A stretch of DNA of 64,000 nucleotides from Streptomyces sp. NBC_00582. Its GTDB lineage: Bacteria > Actinomycetota > Actinomycetes > Streptomycetales > Streptomycetaceae. The stretch spans positions 7,502,001 through 7,566,000 of the forward strand of contig NZ_CP107772.1 in the NCBI RefSeq assembly GCF_036345155.1, in the 5' to 3' direction. Each line of letters starts with the position of its first letter. Within the stretch, counting starts at the first letter, position 1. This document shows, piece by piece, positions 41,001-49,319 of the stretch. The notes under the pieces were generated by a model, which worked only from the letters and a program-made list of their open reading frames with translations, was not told the DNA's origin and ran no database searches. The translations under genes were made by a program, and so were the position numbers.

Positions 41001-43092
41001 GGGCGGCGGTGTCGGTGCGCCGCTGGGCCGACGTCGTGATCTTGTCGAGGCGCTTACGGGTCCAGAAGGTCGGACCGGCGTTCCAGCACTTCTTGCCGCT
41101 CTCACAGCGCAGGTCGGCCGGGGTGTCGTACCAGGGCAGGTAGTTGCGCGGGTCCTTGGACGTGAAGTTGGCCTCGGAGCAGGTGATGTCCTTGACGGTG
41201 TAGCAGCGCTCCGCCACCGTGAAGCCGACCCGGGCCGGGGCCGTCGCGGTGAAGATGCTGTCGCTGCGCTGGCCGTAGTAGATGTGGCTGAGCCAGCCGT
41301 CACGGTCGTAGACGACCGGGGCCTTGAAGTTGAAGTTCCGGGCGTAGTAGTTCTGGTCCTTGTCCCACCACAGCGACATCGCGTTGCCGTGGATGTCCTC
41401 GACGTAGTCGAGGCCCCAGCGCCAGCCCTGTGTGCACCAGGAGTTGGTCCAGTCGGTGGTCGTGGGGCCCTTGTAGCAGTCCTCGCCGCTGTGGTTGCCG
41501 TAGACGGGGACGGTCAGGACGGACTTGGTGGTCGGGTCGTCGGCTGCGGTGCCGTGGTCGGACCAGCCCGGGAGCTTGTTCTTGCCGAAGTGGTACTTGG
41601 TGCCGTCCTTGGTGGTGACGACCCAGTACTCACCGTCCTTGGCGCCGTTGCCGGTGGCCTCTCCCTTGACGAGCTCGACGGTGGAGCCGTCGCCGTTGGC
41701 CGTGAACCACTTGCCCTTTGTCTTGTCCCACACCAGCTCGGTGGTCAGGCCGCCGAGGGAGAGGGTGGCGTTCTCCGAGCCCCAGCACAGGTCCGCGGTG
41801 CGGTGCGTGGAGTTGTTCGATCCCGCCTTCTTGGAGTCCTGACGGCAGTTGGCGTACGTACGGGTGATGGAGCCCGCGTTGTAGTCCCAGCCGTCACCGA
41901 TCCAGGAGGCCTGGTTGTTCGTCGAGGACGTACGGCCGTCGACGGACTGCGAGGAGTACGACAGACCGACCTTCGGCATCAGACCGCCGGCGGTCTCCGG
42001 GACCTGGATCTGGTACGAGTACGTGAAGGCGCCCGAGGACGAGCCCGACGACCAGGAGCCGGAGGACAGCAGAGGCGAGGCCGTGAAGTCACCGGACACC
42101 GAGGAGCCGGTGTCGAGGGCGCCGACGGCACCGCCGCCGTTCGCGGCGACCGCGGGCCGGACACCGTCCCGGTAGGAGGCCTTCGTGGCGCCGGAGGGGA
42201 CGAAGCCCTCACCGACGAGGCCGGCGACCGGGATGCTGCCGCTGAGGACCTTGCGGGTCTTGGCGCTCCTGGCCGACTTGGTCCGGGTGGGGGCATCCTT
42301 GGCCGGCACGGTCTCCACCGAGCTGCGCAGCCGCTGGAAGTCCTTCCTGCCGTTCCTGACGTCCTTGTCCCCGTCGGCGGACCCCCTGGAGAGGGACATC
42401 GTGGTCATACCGCCGCCGTCGGCGCAGTCACCCGCGGCCGGGGAGGAGTACACGCACTCGGGCAGCAGCATCAGACCGAAGCGGTCGGCGGCCTGCGGTC
42501 CGTAGAGGTCGGCGAAGCCCGTGGTGTCGACGCTGATCGCGACCTCGGCGGCCGGATCGACGGAAGCCGGCGGGGTGAGCTTCATGACGATGCCGGAGAC
42601 GCCCGCGTCCTGCGAGGTGGTCTGCGGGGCCACGCCCACGGTCCAGTCGCCGGCGAGGGCGGCGGGGTCGCCGCCCTCGGGGACGCCGATGGCGACCGGC
42701 AGGTTGTTGGTGACCGGCACGGTGGTGCCGGGCTCGCTGGTCGTGGAGAGCGTGGCGCTGCCGGTGCCGGAGGTCCATGTCGCCGTGGCGGCGGGGGTGT
42801 ACGGGTCGACCGGGTTCTCGGGAGCCAGCGTCAGGGTCTTGTCGGCGGCCTCGTCGCCCTCGACCTCGGTGGGCTCGGGCAGCTCCGGGAGGTCGACCTC
42901 GGCGATCGACTTCTCGCGGCTCATGCCGGGTTCGGGGACGGCCAGGGCCTGCCCGCCCAGGCTGGTCACGGTCAGTGTCGAGGACAGCAGAAGCACGGTC
43001 GCCGTGCGGCTTCGCCGCCGACGCCGTCGTTGTGACCATGTCATGGCTGGGCGTCTACGCCCCAGCCATGACAGCGGACCTGAAGCACGCAT
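35005..43092 (-). CDS. Secreted Rhs/YD-repeat polymorphic toxin, HINT plus DddA-like deaminase
   Basis: About 2,695 residues. The basic N-terminus and hydrophobic run to about residue 53 form a signal peptide. Next come SpvB-like and Rhs/YD repeats (YDGLGR, YDPYGQ). A ricin-type beta-trefoil lectin domain (about 1868-2009) is inserted before the Rhs core DPVIGRFLSVDP (about 2145). A Lys/Ala-rich helix and a Gly/Ser linker follow. The HINT domain starts at C2409 and ends in HNT at about 2556. The last about 135 residues are a deaminase of the SCP1.201/DddA group: zinc ligand and catalytic Glu H2626-V-E2628, cysteines C2654 and C2657 in GGVCGYC. HINT should release the toxin. The target is probably DNA cytosine, by relation to DddA. 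The start chosen has GGGAG at good spacing; ATG 43044 is the alternative. Confidence 0.9.
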   Translation of the reverse strand: MRASGPLSWLGRRRPAMTWSQRRRRRRSRTATVLLLSSTLTVTSLGGQALAVPEPGMSREKSIAEVDLPELPEPTEVEGDEAADKTLTLAPENPVDPYTPAATATWTSGTGSATLSTTSEPGTTVPVTNNLPVAIGVPEGGDPAALAGDWTVGVAPQTTSQDAGVSGIVMKLTPPASVDPAAEVAISVDTTGFADLYGPQAADRFGLMLLPECVYSSPAAGDCADGGGMTTMSLSRGSADGDKDVRNGRKDFQRLRSSVETVPAKDAPTRTKSARSAKTRKVLSGSIPVAGLVGEGFVPSGATKASYRDGVRPAVAANGGGAVGALDTGSSVSGDFTASPLLSSGSWSSGSSSGAFTYSYQIQVPETAGGLMPKVGLSYSSQSVDGRTSSTNNQASWIGDGWDYNAGSITRTYANCRQDSKKAGSNNSTHRTADLCWGSENATLSLGGLTTELVWDKTKGKWFTANGDGSTVELVKGEATGNGAKDGEYWVVTTKDGTKYHFGKNKLPGWSDHGTAADDPTTKSVLTVPVYGNHSGEDCYKGPTTTDWTNSWCTQGWRWGLDYVEDIHGNAMSLWWDKDQNYYARNFNFKAPVVYDRDGWLSHIYYGQRSDSIFTATAPARVGFTVAERCYTVKDITCSEANFTSKDPRNYLPWYDTPADLRCESGKKCWNAGPTFWTRKRLDKITTSAQRRTDTAARQVVDEYQLKQSFAKLLTGPNTALWLESVQRTGYARNGSTDASVTLNTVRFEPNTEDMPNRVKAVNTHRPGFSRLRIGRVVNEYGGETVVTYKKIGGDCLTGDLPLLDQRPGEDRATAMARLQAQLKVNDRLCYPSFWNPDPEVEDIDWFHKYVVDTVEELPNIDGNYTVKTAYQYKNPAWKLAEAEFTKKSQRTYSQFAGFEQTTVLTGPDDEASAAQRSKSVTRFFRGLGDTVSVKDITGAEIAKDEEPFAGRIAEELTYTDSTKADSDWLSRSVTKPAATELARRDRDDGLSPLRAWRVTEPEEIAYTKSSGTNSDDPRAARSVKTTTTYDPTYGLPTLVESLGDTGKTGDESCTKSEYVHQTAKNLIGLSKQVLVSPTTCANANWSDLTTLSGAARTAYDGGVYGATLSGSTRGLATESWSLKGDGTGFQTNGTAGFDDIGRVTRQTDPDQLAQSLPKSSTITYSSEGPATGQVFKVTTTNVLGHSQTQELEPGRSVTVKTTDANNLVSEAKYDPLGRLSEAWAPGRAPSSSSVPDFRAVYTIPPEETDPDHPNTKIRKPPYVTTYSRGYENRVETSVTLYDGLGRERQTQEEADGDAGWLITDTLYNNAGEVYRTNNAYLTAEAEPGELFTPVSDTAVPNITRYTYDGLGRVLQETPYMKYVDPNTQESSSKAYPERGVRYEYGEDWSKVVQPQGDSSYRVYTDATGRTLRADTFNPAAPGGFTSTRYEYNAKGLVDKAIASADPTHPWSWTYDHNGRMETATDPDSGTSRTAYDARGRVLTTTNARGIKVWNAYDELSRPKQQRLTDSSGTVLADFTYDTAPGGKGMPATATRYTDTLAYTQTVGGYTKDYQPTSTTLSLPQSVVDTWGLKKDYTYSYSYSDTGALEEGTLPAVGRFDAEKLVVRYNEDGKPLSVSGKDWYGSETLYDPYGQVLRSTLGAQPYRVWTQNSYDESSGELTDQQVYREKSGTAADTSVVADNLVSHRAYTYDPAGNVTSIEEKSVGIEERQCFVYDPTGQLKTAWTAKNPAQNCTTPKNADGTVNVAAGKDASGYWQEYAYDLLGNRTQLTEKDLTGTTAKDATTDYAYGKADGSQPHTLTKVSKTYTTPAGAQVKAEATRLYELTGETKSITSIQNGDKQDLTWTYDGKIDRISGQGSGGKTPYVGLADKCLDLKSGTAATGQPMQLYTCNASPAQNLRFTPTPAPVGGTQTNPDRGTLSLYDTWCLQPTSNAPGSAVQIQKCGTTAAQVTAQELRRNTAGQLIHQDSGLCLAVQGANSANATPIVLATCDGSSSAQLWQPQNETRHIYGPDGERLLTVKGKQATLHLGEAEVTVQKGGVLVSTQRTYVVPGGGAVMRYAYGNGAETLVAQTADHQGSVYTEVALNGTMPVRIRKQDPFGNERGTAGASLQNHKGFLGKTRDDASGFQPLGARLYDPVIGRFLSVDPVLDLNDPLQANGYAYAQNNPVTYSDPTGLAISLTASEKAAALAGAGLSAAQVAQAQSMMGKSLTSVILAVAWETLKDFIGINDAMACFGGDMWSCGSIILDAIPWTKLGKIPSVLKAINRTIDAIQAFKAAKRAAEAVLKAAKAAEAAALRAKKLAIEKAKKEAAQRAKKKAAEAAKRRADAAAAAKRKTGNPVHKQSQAKAAPKVSTSKASGGGGGKSGAGSKPGGGSKPGGNSGGSSRNNGGSSGDGGSGRSETGGGCNSFVPGTKVLMADGSTKPIERVKAGDKVVATDPRTGETRIETVTAEIKGRGLKHLVEVTLDTDGSKGTRTAQVTATDGHPFWVAELGEWIPATDLKSGQWLRTSTGTYVQIAAIRRWTAQRATVHNLTVGDLHTFYVVAAGTSVLNHNTSGQACEVWTSQQTHQTSGVLDTQVDQIPLGSGPDSGGFLSQDSNAVSGTNGVVDWRTIPGMTQENRHHVEMQAAAYMRLNNIRQGRVYINHPGGVCGYCDGRFYQGGVNIEDALPHGAELWVTVVGGGTTYFRGNRR
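43042..43070. promoter_or_regulatory. Perfect 10-bp hairpin over the alternative toxin start codon
   Basis: CATGGCTGGG (43042-43051) and CCCAGCCATG (43061-43070) are exact complements around 9 nt. On the toxin mRNA this helix contains the ATG at 43044 and follows the ATG at 43092. It could limit initiation at the inner start, or be chance in GC-rich DNA. Confidence 0.5.
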
Positions 43093-43131
43093 ACGCGTCG
43101 ACTCCCACCCTGGCGGATCGTTCGAGGGCAC

Positions 43132-43509
43132 ACGTCCGGCTCAGGCGCGTGCGTGCGCACTCTCTGTCATGTCCGCAGCGCAATACAAGATCGACCGCGA
43201 GGTGGAACGTCCTGAAAGGTGATCCCTGTCACGGATCGAAACGGATCAGACGGTTGCGTTGACGGCCCATCAGACGGATCGGGGAAATCACTTGATCATG
43301 ACCAATAAGGCACCGGAAAAGCCTTAAAGCGGACACAGTTGATAGACCGTCACATGGACTTACTGTTTTCATAACGGATTCACAACTGGTCATACATGGA
43401 CGTGATACGGCGCATGTGTGATCGTGTGCGCGCCTCTGCCCCACGGCCTGCCGATCGGGGCTGTCTGTGCTGTCCTCAATCCGCTTGGTTCCCACGGGAG
43501 TAGACCGCC
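43132..43509. other. Intergenic region of 378 nt between divergent secreted-protein genes
   Basis: It is clearly AT-richer than the rest of the window, as expected for a double promoter region. GGATC-containing steps repeat (ACGGATCGAAACGGATC, CAGACGGATCG) at 43215-43280. A rightward promoter lies at 43339-43366. No leftward -10/-35 pair stands out. No ORF with a ribosome site is seen. Confidence 0.6.
43339..43366 (+). promoter_or_regulatory. Candidate promoter of the 1,059-residue secreted protein gene
   Basis: TTGATA (43339-43344), 16 nt, TACTGT (43361-43366). It leaves a leader of about 140 nt before the GTG at 43510. Confidence 0.5.
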
Positions 43510-46500
43510 GTGACCGCGCCGCCCCGATATCTCAGCCCTTTCGTGCGCACCCGCACACGGCTGTCCCTCACCCTCGGCCTCGTACTGGCCGCCCTGACCT
43601 CCGCCCTGCTGCCGTGGTGGCACCCCGGCGGCTCCGACCCGGCCCGGCCTCGCGGCGCCACCGACGCCAAGCCCGCCTCCACTGGGCCGCGCGACGAGGC
43701 CGCCGCGATGGCCGAGGCCCGGCGCACCCGGAAACAGGTTCCGGTCGACACCGCCACCACGGCCACCACGCTGACCTGGGCGCTGCCCAGCGGCCGGCTG
43801 AAGACCCGGATCACGGCCGCGCCCACCCGGGTGAAGAACGCCGACGGCGAGTGGGCCCCGATCGACAACACCCTCAAGCGAACGGCCGAGGCACCCCGGG
43901 GACTTGGCATCTCACCCGCGAACCCGGCCGTCGCCGTGCGCTTCGCGAGCGGCGACGCCCGCAAGGACCGCGCCGACCGCTCCTTCACCCGTGCCGGGAC
44001 CCCGGGCGACACCGTGCTGGCCGAGGTCGACCTCGGCGGCCACACGGTCGCGTACACCTGGCCGGGCACCCTGCCCGAGCCGGTGCTCGACGGCTCCCGC
44101 GCCCTCTACTCGGAGGTGCTGCCCGGCGTCGACCTGCTGCTCGTGGCCCGCGAAGAGGGCGGCATGGCGCAGGTCCTGATCGTCAAGACCCCCGAGGCCG
44201 CGCGGAGCAAGGAGCTCGCCACCGTCTCGTACGGGCTGCGCTCCGACACGGCCGTGTTCCGGCGGGACACCAAGGCCAGCCGGGTCCGGGTCCTGGACCA
44301 GGCCGGCAAGGAGGTCGGCTCGATCCCGACCCCGTTCGCCTGGGACTCCAGCGGCCGTGACCCCGAACTGCCCCCGGGCACCGCGAACCGTACGGCGGTC
44401 GCCACCCCGGCCGAGGTGCTGAAGCTGTCGGGTCTCACCGGCATCGAACCCGGCGCCGAGTCCGCCCCCCTGCCGATCGCCCTGGACGGCGCGAACACCG
44501 GCACGGCCCGCCTGAAGCTCGGTTTCGCCGCCACCGGCCTGGCCGACCGCGAGGACATCACTTATCCCCTCTTCGTCGACCCGCCGCTGAACCCCGGCTG
44601 GGACGCCTGGACGGTGGCCTACAAGCCGTACCCGAGCACGAGCTTCTTCAACGGCACCAACTTCTCCTCCGGCACCTCCGACGCCCGCGTCGGCCACGAG
44701 AGCGACACCGGCGGCACCGCCCGCTCGTTCTGGCGCATGGACTGGTCCAGCTCCATCAGGGGCGCGGAGATCAAGTCCGCCACCTTCAAGGTGCTCAACA
44801 ACCACTCCTGGTCCTGCACCACCCGCGAGTTCCAGATCTGGCGCACCGGCTCGATCTCCTCGGGCACGACATGGAACGCGCAGCCGAGCTGGTCCGACGA
44901 GCTCCAGCGCAAGTCCTTCGCACACGGCTGGTCGGCGAGCTCCTGCCCCGACGACTACGAGGCCTTCAACGTGAAGGACGCCGCCCAGTACGCCACGACC
45001 AACGGCCACTCGAGCCTCACCCTCGGCATGCGGGCCACCAGTGAGTCCGACGCGCAGACCTGGCGCAAGTTCAAGGCGACCTCCGCGACCGTCGAGGCCG
45101 TCTACAACCGCAAGCCGAACGAGCCCACCGACGGTGAGACCTCCCCCGGCGGCGACTGCGTCGTCGGCTCCCCGGGCCGCACGGTCGGCGACACCGACCT
45201 CACCCTGAAGGCACGCGCCACCGACCCCGACGGCAACCTCAAGGGCCTGCGCTTCCGCTTCTGGAAGTCCGGCGCGACCGCCCCCGCCGGCGTCCTGGCC
45301 ACCAACCTCAGCAGCGGCTGGGCGTCGACGATCATCGACGCGTCGTCGCTGGAGGACAAGACCACCTACTACTGGGACGTGCGCGCGGAGGACTCCGACA
45401 CCCCCACCTCGGCGGTCTCCACCTTCTTCCCGCCCGGTACCACGCCGTGCGCCGTGACCGTCGACGGCTCCGGTCCGCCGCCGCCGGCCGTCACCAGCGA
45501 CGTATGGCTGCGGGCCACCACGAGCGGCGCCACCTGGGCGAAGGTGAGCTTCGGCCAGACAGGACCGATCACCTTCTCGTCGCCGGGCGCGAAGAAGTTC
45601 ACATACGCCTGGGGCGGCGTCGCCCCGGTCCCGGTCAACGCCGACGCGAGCGGCAAGGCCACCGTCCCCGACCTCCAGCCGCCGAACGCCGGCCCCAACA
45701 CCCTCCAGGTCTACGCCTACGACAGCCTCGGCAACCCGAGCGCCCGCACGGACTACACGACGTACGTCCCGCCGAAGGAGAACGCCGACGCCCCCGGCGA
45801 CACGGGCGGAGACGGCACCCCCGACCTGCTCGTCATCGACGCGGACGGCGTCCTGCGCACGTACCCGGGCCAGCCGGGCGGCGAGCTGTACGGCCAGTTG
45901 GCCTCGTCGTACACCAGGGGCAAGGACGGCAAGGCGACACTGAACCCGCCGGGCCACTGGTACGACCCCGCCTCGACGCTCGGCAACAAGGCCGCGCTGA
46001 TCGCCCACTACCAGGACACCTACCCGGGCGACGGCACCACGGACCTGTTCGCCCGCACCCCGGACGGCGGCTTCTGGCTCTACCCCGGCGACGGCTACGG
46101 CTCCTTCGACGTCGACCGGCGCATGAAGATCCGCCTGCCGTCGAACGCGCCCGCGCCCTCCACCTGGACCCAGCTCAAGGCCCTCGGCGACATCACCGGC
46201 GACAAGCTGCCCGACCTGGTGCTGCGCACCGCCGCCGGTTTCTGGGTGCTCTCCGGCTACACCGGCGGCAGCATCCAGACGGCGACCCAGATGAACGCCG
46301 ACGCCTGGGCCCGCCGCGACATCGTCAACCTGGCCGACATGAACAAGGACGGCACCCCCGACCTGCTCTGGCGCAACCTGGACAACGGCAACATGAACCT
46401 CCGCCGCGGCAAGCCCGGCGCGGTGGCGGGCAGCGTCGACCTCACCTCCCTGATGCTGGCCGCCAACGCCGTCGACGGCGACGAGCCCTTCGGCACGAGC

Positions 46501-46689
46501 TGGACCGAGGCCAACGTGAACGCGGCGATCGGCATCCCGGACATCAACAAGGACGGAATCCCGGACATCTGGGCCCGCTTCGCCTCCGACGGGCACATGT
46601 CCGTGTACCACCCGTCGACCACCAACACCAACGCTCCGGTGAAGACGGTGATCGGGTCTGGGTGGAACGAGAAGTTGGGGTTCGGGTGA
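43510..46689 (+). CDS. Large secreted DNRLRE/VCBS-repeat protein beside the Rhs toxin
   Basis: A 1,059-residue protein with GTG start and GGGAG upstream. Residues about 15-40 form a basic then hydrophobic signal peptide. Residues about 360-530 (WDAWTVAYKPYPSTSFFNGT, GTARSFWRMDWSS, FQIWRTGSISSGTTW) resemble the DNRLRE beta-sandwich. Residues about 540-640 look like a fibronectin-like fold (KPNEPTDG...DPDGNLKGLRFRFW). The C-terminus (770-1059) has FG-GAP/VCBS-type repeats with DxNxDGxPDxW motifs (DMNKDGTPDLLWR, DINKDGIPDIWAR), as in surface adhesin beta-propellers. These proteins often stand next to Streptomyces Rhs genes, so they may act with the toxin at the cell surface. No enzyme motif is seen. 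Confidence 0.85.
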   Translation: MTAPPRYLSPFVRTRTRLSLTLGLVLAALTSALLPWWHPGGSDPARPRGATDAKPASTGPRDEAAAMAEARRTRKQVPVDTATTATTLTWALPSGRLKTRITAAPTRVKNADGEWAPIDNTLKRTAEAPRGLGISPANPAVAVRFASGDARKDRADRSFTRAGTPGDTVLAEVDLGGHTVAYTWPGTLPEPVLDGSRALYSEVLPGVDLLLVAREEGGMAQVLIVKTPEAARSKELATVSYGLRSDTAVFRRDTKASRVRVLDQAGKEVGSIPTPFAWDSSGRDPELPPGTANRTAVATPAEVLKLSGLTGIEPGAESAPLPIALDGANTGTARLKLGFAATGLADREDITYPLFVDPPLNPGWDAWTVAYKPYPSTSFFNGTNFSSGTSDARVGHESDTGGTARSFWRMDWSSSIRGAEIKSATFKVLNNHSWSCTTREFQIWRTGSISSGTTWNAQPSWSDELQRKSFAHGWSASSCPDDYEAFNVKDAAQYATTNGHSSLTLGMRATSESDAQTWRKFKATSATVEAVYNRKPNEPTDGETSPGGDCVVGSPGRTVGDTDLTLKARATDPDGNLKGLRFRFWKSGATAPAGVLATNLSSGWASTIIDASSLEDKTTYYWDVRAEDSDTPTSAVSTFFPPGTTPCAVTVDGSGPPPPAVTSDVWLRATTSGATWAKVSFGQTGPITFSSPGAKKFTYAWGGVAPVPVNADASGKATVPDLQPPNAGPNTLQVYAYDSLGNPSARTDYTTYVPPKENADAPGDTGGDGTPDLLVIDADGVLRTYPGQPGGELYGQLASSYTRGKDGKATLNPPGHWYDPASTLGNKAALIAHYQDTYPGDGTTDLFARTPDGGFWLYPGDGYGSFDVDRRMKIRLPSNAPAPSTWTQLKALGDITGDKLPDLVLRTAAGFWVLSGYTGGSIQTATQMNADAWARRDIVNLADMNKDGTPDLLWRNLDNGNMNLRRGKPGAVAGSVDLTSLMLAANAVDGDEPFGTSWTEANVNAAIGIPDINKDGIPDIWARFASDGHMSVYHPSTTNTNAPVKTVIGSGWNEKLGFG

Positions 46690-46714
46690 GGTGATCCGCC
46701 CTCCGGGCCTGGAC

Positions 46715-46756
46715 GGGGTGAGCCCCCGGCGCCATGCGGCGCCGGGGGCTCACCCC
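46715..46756 (+). terminator. 19-bp perfect hairpin terminator
   Basis: The arms 46715-46733 (GGGGTGAGCCCCCGGCGCC) and 46738-46756 are exact complements around ATGC, 26 nt after the secreted-protein stop. A CTTTCC tail follows. It separates the secreted locus from the defence island. Confidence 0.93.
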
Positions 46757-46935
46757 CTTTCCGTACGGCTACGGGGTCTGCCGCGGATGCGACCACCGCT
46801 ACGAGTGTCAGTACCGCCAGGTACCCTCACACACATCGTCAACGCGGCCCGACGGGCTTCCGCTCCACCCCGGTGGAGTCTCGAAGGACATGCCCCCACC
46901 CGCACGAGTCTCTTCGTGCTGCCTGGGGGAAGTCC

Positions 46936-48822
46936 TTGCTGTTCCGCGCGTCCGCGAAAACGGTCGCCGTCATGGCACTCGACGGTTCGCTGTTCCTGCA
47001 CCTCACCGACAAGTTCGTCCACATGCACGGCTATCGGCCCGGCGCCTCGGAGGTGCGTTCCTGGGAGCGCAGCATCCCCGTCCTGGCCGCCGCACTCAAC
47101 GACGCCGGCCTGGGCGACGTGGAGGTCATGCTCGAGTACTCGCTCCCGCTGAACAGCAAGCGCGCCGATGTCGTCCTCGCCGGAGTGCACCCGGTCACCG
47201 GAGAGCCGTCCTACGTCGTGGTGGAGCTGAAGCAGTGGAGCCAGGCACTGCCCCACGAGGACGACCCGACCCTGTGCCATGTCGACGCCTATGCGCAGCC
47301 GGTCCTCAACCCCATCGAGCAGGTACGCCGTTACTGCGAATACCTCGTCAATTTCAACGGGGCGGTTGCCGAACACGCGCACCGGGTGGCCGGAGTGGCG
47401 TATCTGCACAACGCCACCGAGTTCGGCGTGACCGGACTGCGCGAGATCGAGCGTGACGGCCACGGACTGCTCTTCACCGAGGAAGGCCGCGGCGCCTTCC
47501 TCGACCACCTTCGTACGAGACTGAGCGACAAGCACCCCGGGGCCCGGGCGGCGGACGAACTCCGCGCGGGCGCCAAGGTGCCGTCGAAGCAGCTCATGTC
47601 CGTGGCCGCCGAGGAGGTGCGCGACCGCACGCAGTTCGTCCTCCTCGACGAGCAGCAGGTCGCGTACCGGATGGTGCTCAACGCGGTCGAGAAGGCGAAG
47701 CACGCCGATCGCAAGGAAGTCGTCATCGTCACGGGTGGCCCTGGCACCGGCAAGAGCGTCATCGCCCTTCAACTGCTCGGCGAGCTCTACCGGCGCGGGG
47801 TTCCGGCACTGCATGCCACCGGCTCACAGTCGTTCACCAAGACGATGAGGAAGGTCGCCGGAGCCCGCAAGCGGGAAGTCCAGGACCTGTTCAAGTACTT
47901 CAACAGCTTCATGACGGCCGAGAAGAACAGCCTGGGCGCCCTGATCTGCGACGAGGCACACCGCATCCGGGAGACCTCGGCCAACCGCTACACGCGCGCC
48001 GAGAACCGTACCGGAAGGGCACAGATCGACGAACTCATAGACGTCGCCTACGTGCCCGTCTTCTTCCTCGACGAGCACCAGGTCGTCCGTCCCGGTGAGA
48101 TGGGCACAGTCGCCGAGATCAAGGAGGCCGCGGCGAAGCGGGGCATCCCCTGCAGTGTCGTCCCGCTGGACAGCCAGTTCCGCTGCGGTGGCAGTGACGC
48201 CTACCTGCGCTGGGTGGTCCGCCTCCTCGGCCTGGAGCCGGGCGGGCCGGTCGTATGGGAACCCGACGATCGCATGCAGCTGATGGTCGCCGACAGCCCG
48301 CAGGAGATGGAGGCCTTCCTCGAAGCTCGTCGCACCCAGGACTACGGCGCCCGTATGTCCGCGGGCTACTGCTGGCGCTGGTCCCCGGAACCCAGGCCCG
48401 GCGACCCACTCCCGCCCGATGTCGTCATCGGCGACTGGGCCCGCCCCTGGAATCTGCGCGGCGACCGCTCCGTCTCCGGCGCGCCCCCGGCCGCCCTGTG
48501 GGCCACCGACCCGGCGGGCTTCGGACAGGTCGGCTGCGTCTACACCGCCCAGGGCTTCGAGTACGACTGGTCCGGCGTGATCATCGGCCCCGATCTGGTC
48601 TGGCGGGGAGACCGTTGGGTCACGGACCGCACGGCGTCCAAGGACCCGGTCTTCAAGAAGTCCACCCCGGACACCGACGTGGACCGCCTGATCCGCAACA
48701 CCTACAAGGTCCTGCTGACCCGGGGCATGGTCGGCACGATCGTGTACTCGACGGACCCGGAGACGCGACGGAAACTGCGCGAGCTCGCGGGTGGACCGGC
48801 AAGGGAAGCAGTGGCGGTCTGA
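46936..48822 (+). CDS. Nuclease-DUF2075 helicase, probable defence protein
   Basis: A 628-residue protein from TTG 46936 (GGGGGAAG just upstream; GTG 46873 is the longer alternative). Residues about 70-105 carry a PD-(D/E)xK nuclease motif: D78 in KRADVVLAG and E97-L-K99 in VVVELKQW. The C-terminal half is a DUF2075/Schlafen-like SF1 helicase: Walker A GGPGTGKS (K273), Walker B LICDEAH (D339, E340), the DEHQVV motif, QFRCGG, and the late motif QGFEYDWSGVIIGPDL. It probably acts on nucleic acid from phage or plasmid. It is the first gene of the defence island and is transcribed alone on the plus strand. Confidence 0.85.
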   Translation: MLFRASAKTVAVMALDGSLFLHLTDKFVHMHGYRPGASEVRSWERSIPVLAAALNDAGLGDVEVMLEYSLPLNSKRADVVLAGVHPVTGEPSYVVVELKQWSQALPHEDDPTLCHVDAYAQPVLNPIEQVRRYCEYLVNFNGAVAEHAHRVAGVAYLHNATEFGVTGLREIERDGHGLLFTEEGRGAFLDHLRTRLSDKHPGARAADELRAGAKVPSKQLMSVAAEEVRDRTQFVLLDEQQVAYRMVLNAVEKAKHADRKEVVIVTGGPGTGKSVIALQLLGELYRRGVPALHATGSQSFTKTMRKVAGARKREVQDLFKYFNSFMTAEKNSLGALICDEAHRIRETSANRYTRAENRTGRAQIDELIDVAYVPVFFLDEHQVVRPGEMGTVAEIKEAAAKRGIPCSVVPLDSQFRCGGSDAYLRWVVRLLGLEPGGPVVWEPDDRMQLMVADSPQEMEAFLEARRTQDYGARMSAGYCWRWSPEPRPGDPLPPDVVIGDWARPWNLRGDRSVSGAPPAALWATDPAGFGQVGCVYTAQGFEYDWSGVIIGPDLVWRGDRWVTDRTASKDPVFKKSTPDTDVDRLIRNTYKVLLTRGMVGTIVYSTDPETRRKLRELAGGPAREAVAV

Positions 48823-48842
48823 CGGGACGGGAAAGCGTGCGT

Positions 48843-49208
48843 TCAGACGTCGTCAGAAACCCACAGTGGAGGATTCAGCCGGGCTTCACGCAGGAAGCGG
48901 TCGACGTCGAGGCCGTGCTCGCTCAACCGATACTGGGCCGTGGCCAGGTGATGTTCTTCGAAGAGATGCCGGTACCACGGCAGGAGAACGAACGCCTCGA
49001 CGCTCAGCTCCAGGCGACCGGCTTCCCACAGCGTGGTGAAACCGTCCGAGGCGTTGCCGCCCCGCAAGAGCTGCCGGGCGGCCCCGACACCGCCCAGCTC
49101 ACCCAGCATCTGTACGAACCGCGTGGGGTTGTAGCCGATTTCCCGCTTGAGGCGTTCGGCGCCCCTGCGCATGTCGCCGTGGAACCGGTTCTCTGCTTCG
49201 CTCGGCAT
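48843..49208 (-). CDS. Small defence-island protein, unknown function
   Basis: A 121-residue protein, ATG 49208 with GGGAG upstream. The core NRFHGDMRRGAERLKREIGYNPTRFVQML, GFTTLWEAGRLELSVEAFVLLPWYRHLFEEHHLATAQYRLSE is a pattern I have seen often as a stand-alone small protein or C-terminal domain beside restriction and helicase genes in bacteria. It is all alpha with no catalytic motif and no signal peptide. It runs convergent to the DUF2075 gene with 20 nt between. Confidence 0.78.
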   Translation of the reverse strand: MPSEAENRFHGDMRRGAERLKREIGYNPTRFVQMLGELGGVGAARQLLRGGNASDGFTTLWEAGRLELSVEAFVLLPWYRHLFEEHHLATAQYRLSEHGLDVDRFLREARLNPPLWVSDDV

Positions 49209-49319
49209 CCGTCTGCTCCCTGACCTGGCACCTGTGTCGGGATGAAGGGTCTCACCGTTGCCCACATTGTGGGGCGGAACAGAACGTCGAGTCCCTGGCG
49301 GCAGGGGTGCCCTCGTAGA

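Noticed and set aside
39910..43035. Long plus-strand reading frame of about 1,040 codons opposite the Rhs gene
   Set aside because: It is a mirror of the GC-rich coding strand: low-complexity Arg/Gly/Val-rich product, no domain, and the minus strand encodes clear Rhs repeats.
43912..46611. Minus-strand reading frame of about 900 codons opposite the secreted protein
   Set aside because: Val/Gly/Ala-rich nonsense composition; the plus strand has a signal peptide and repeat motifs.
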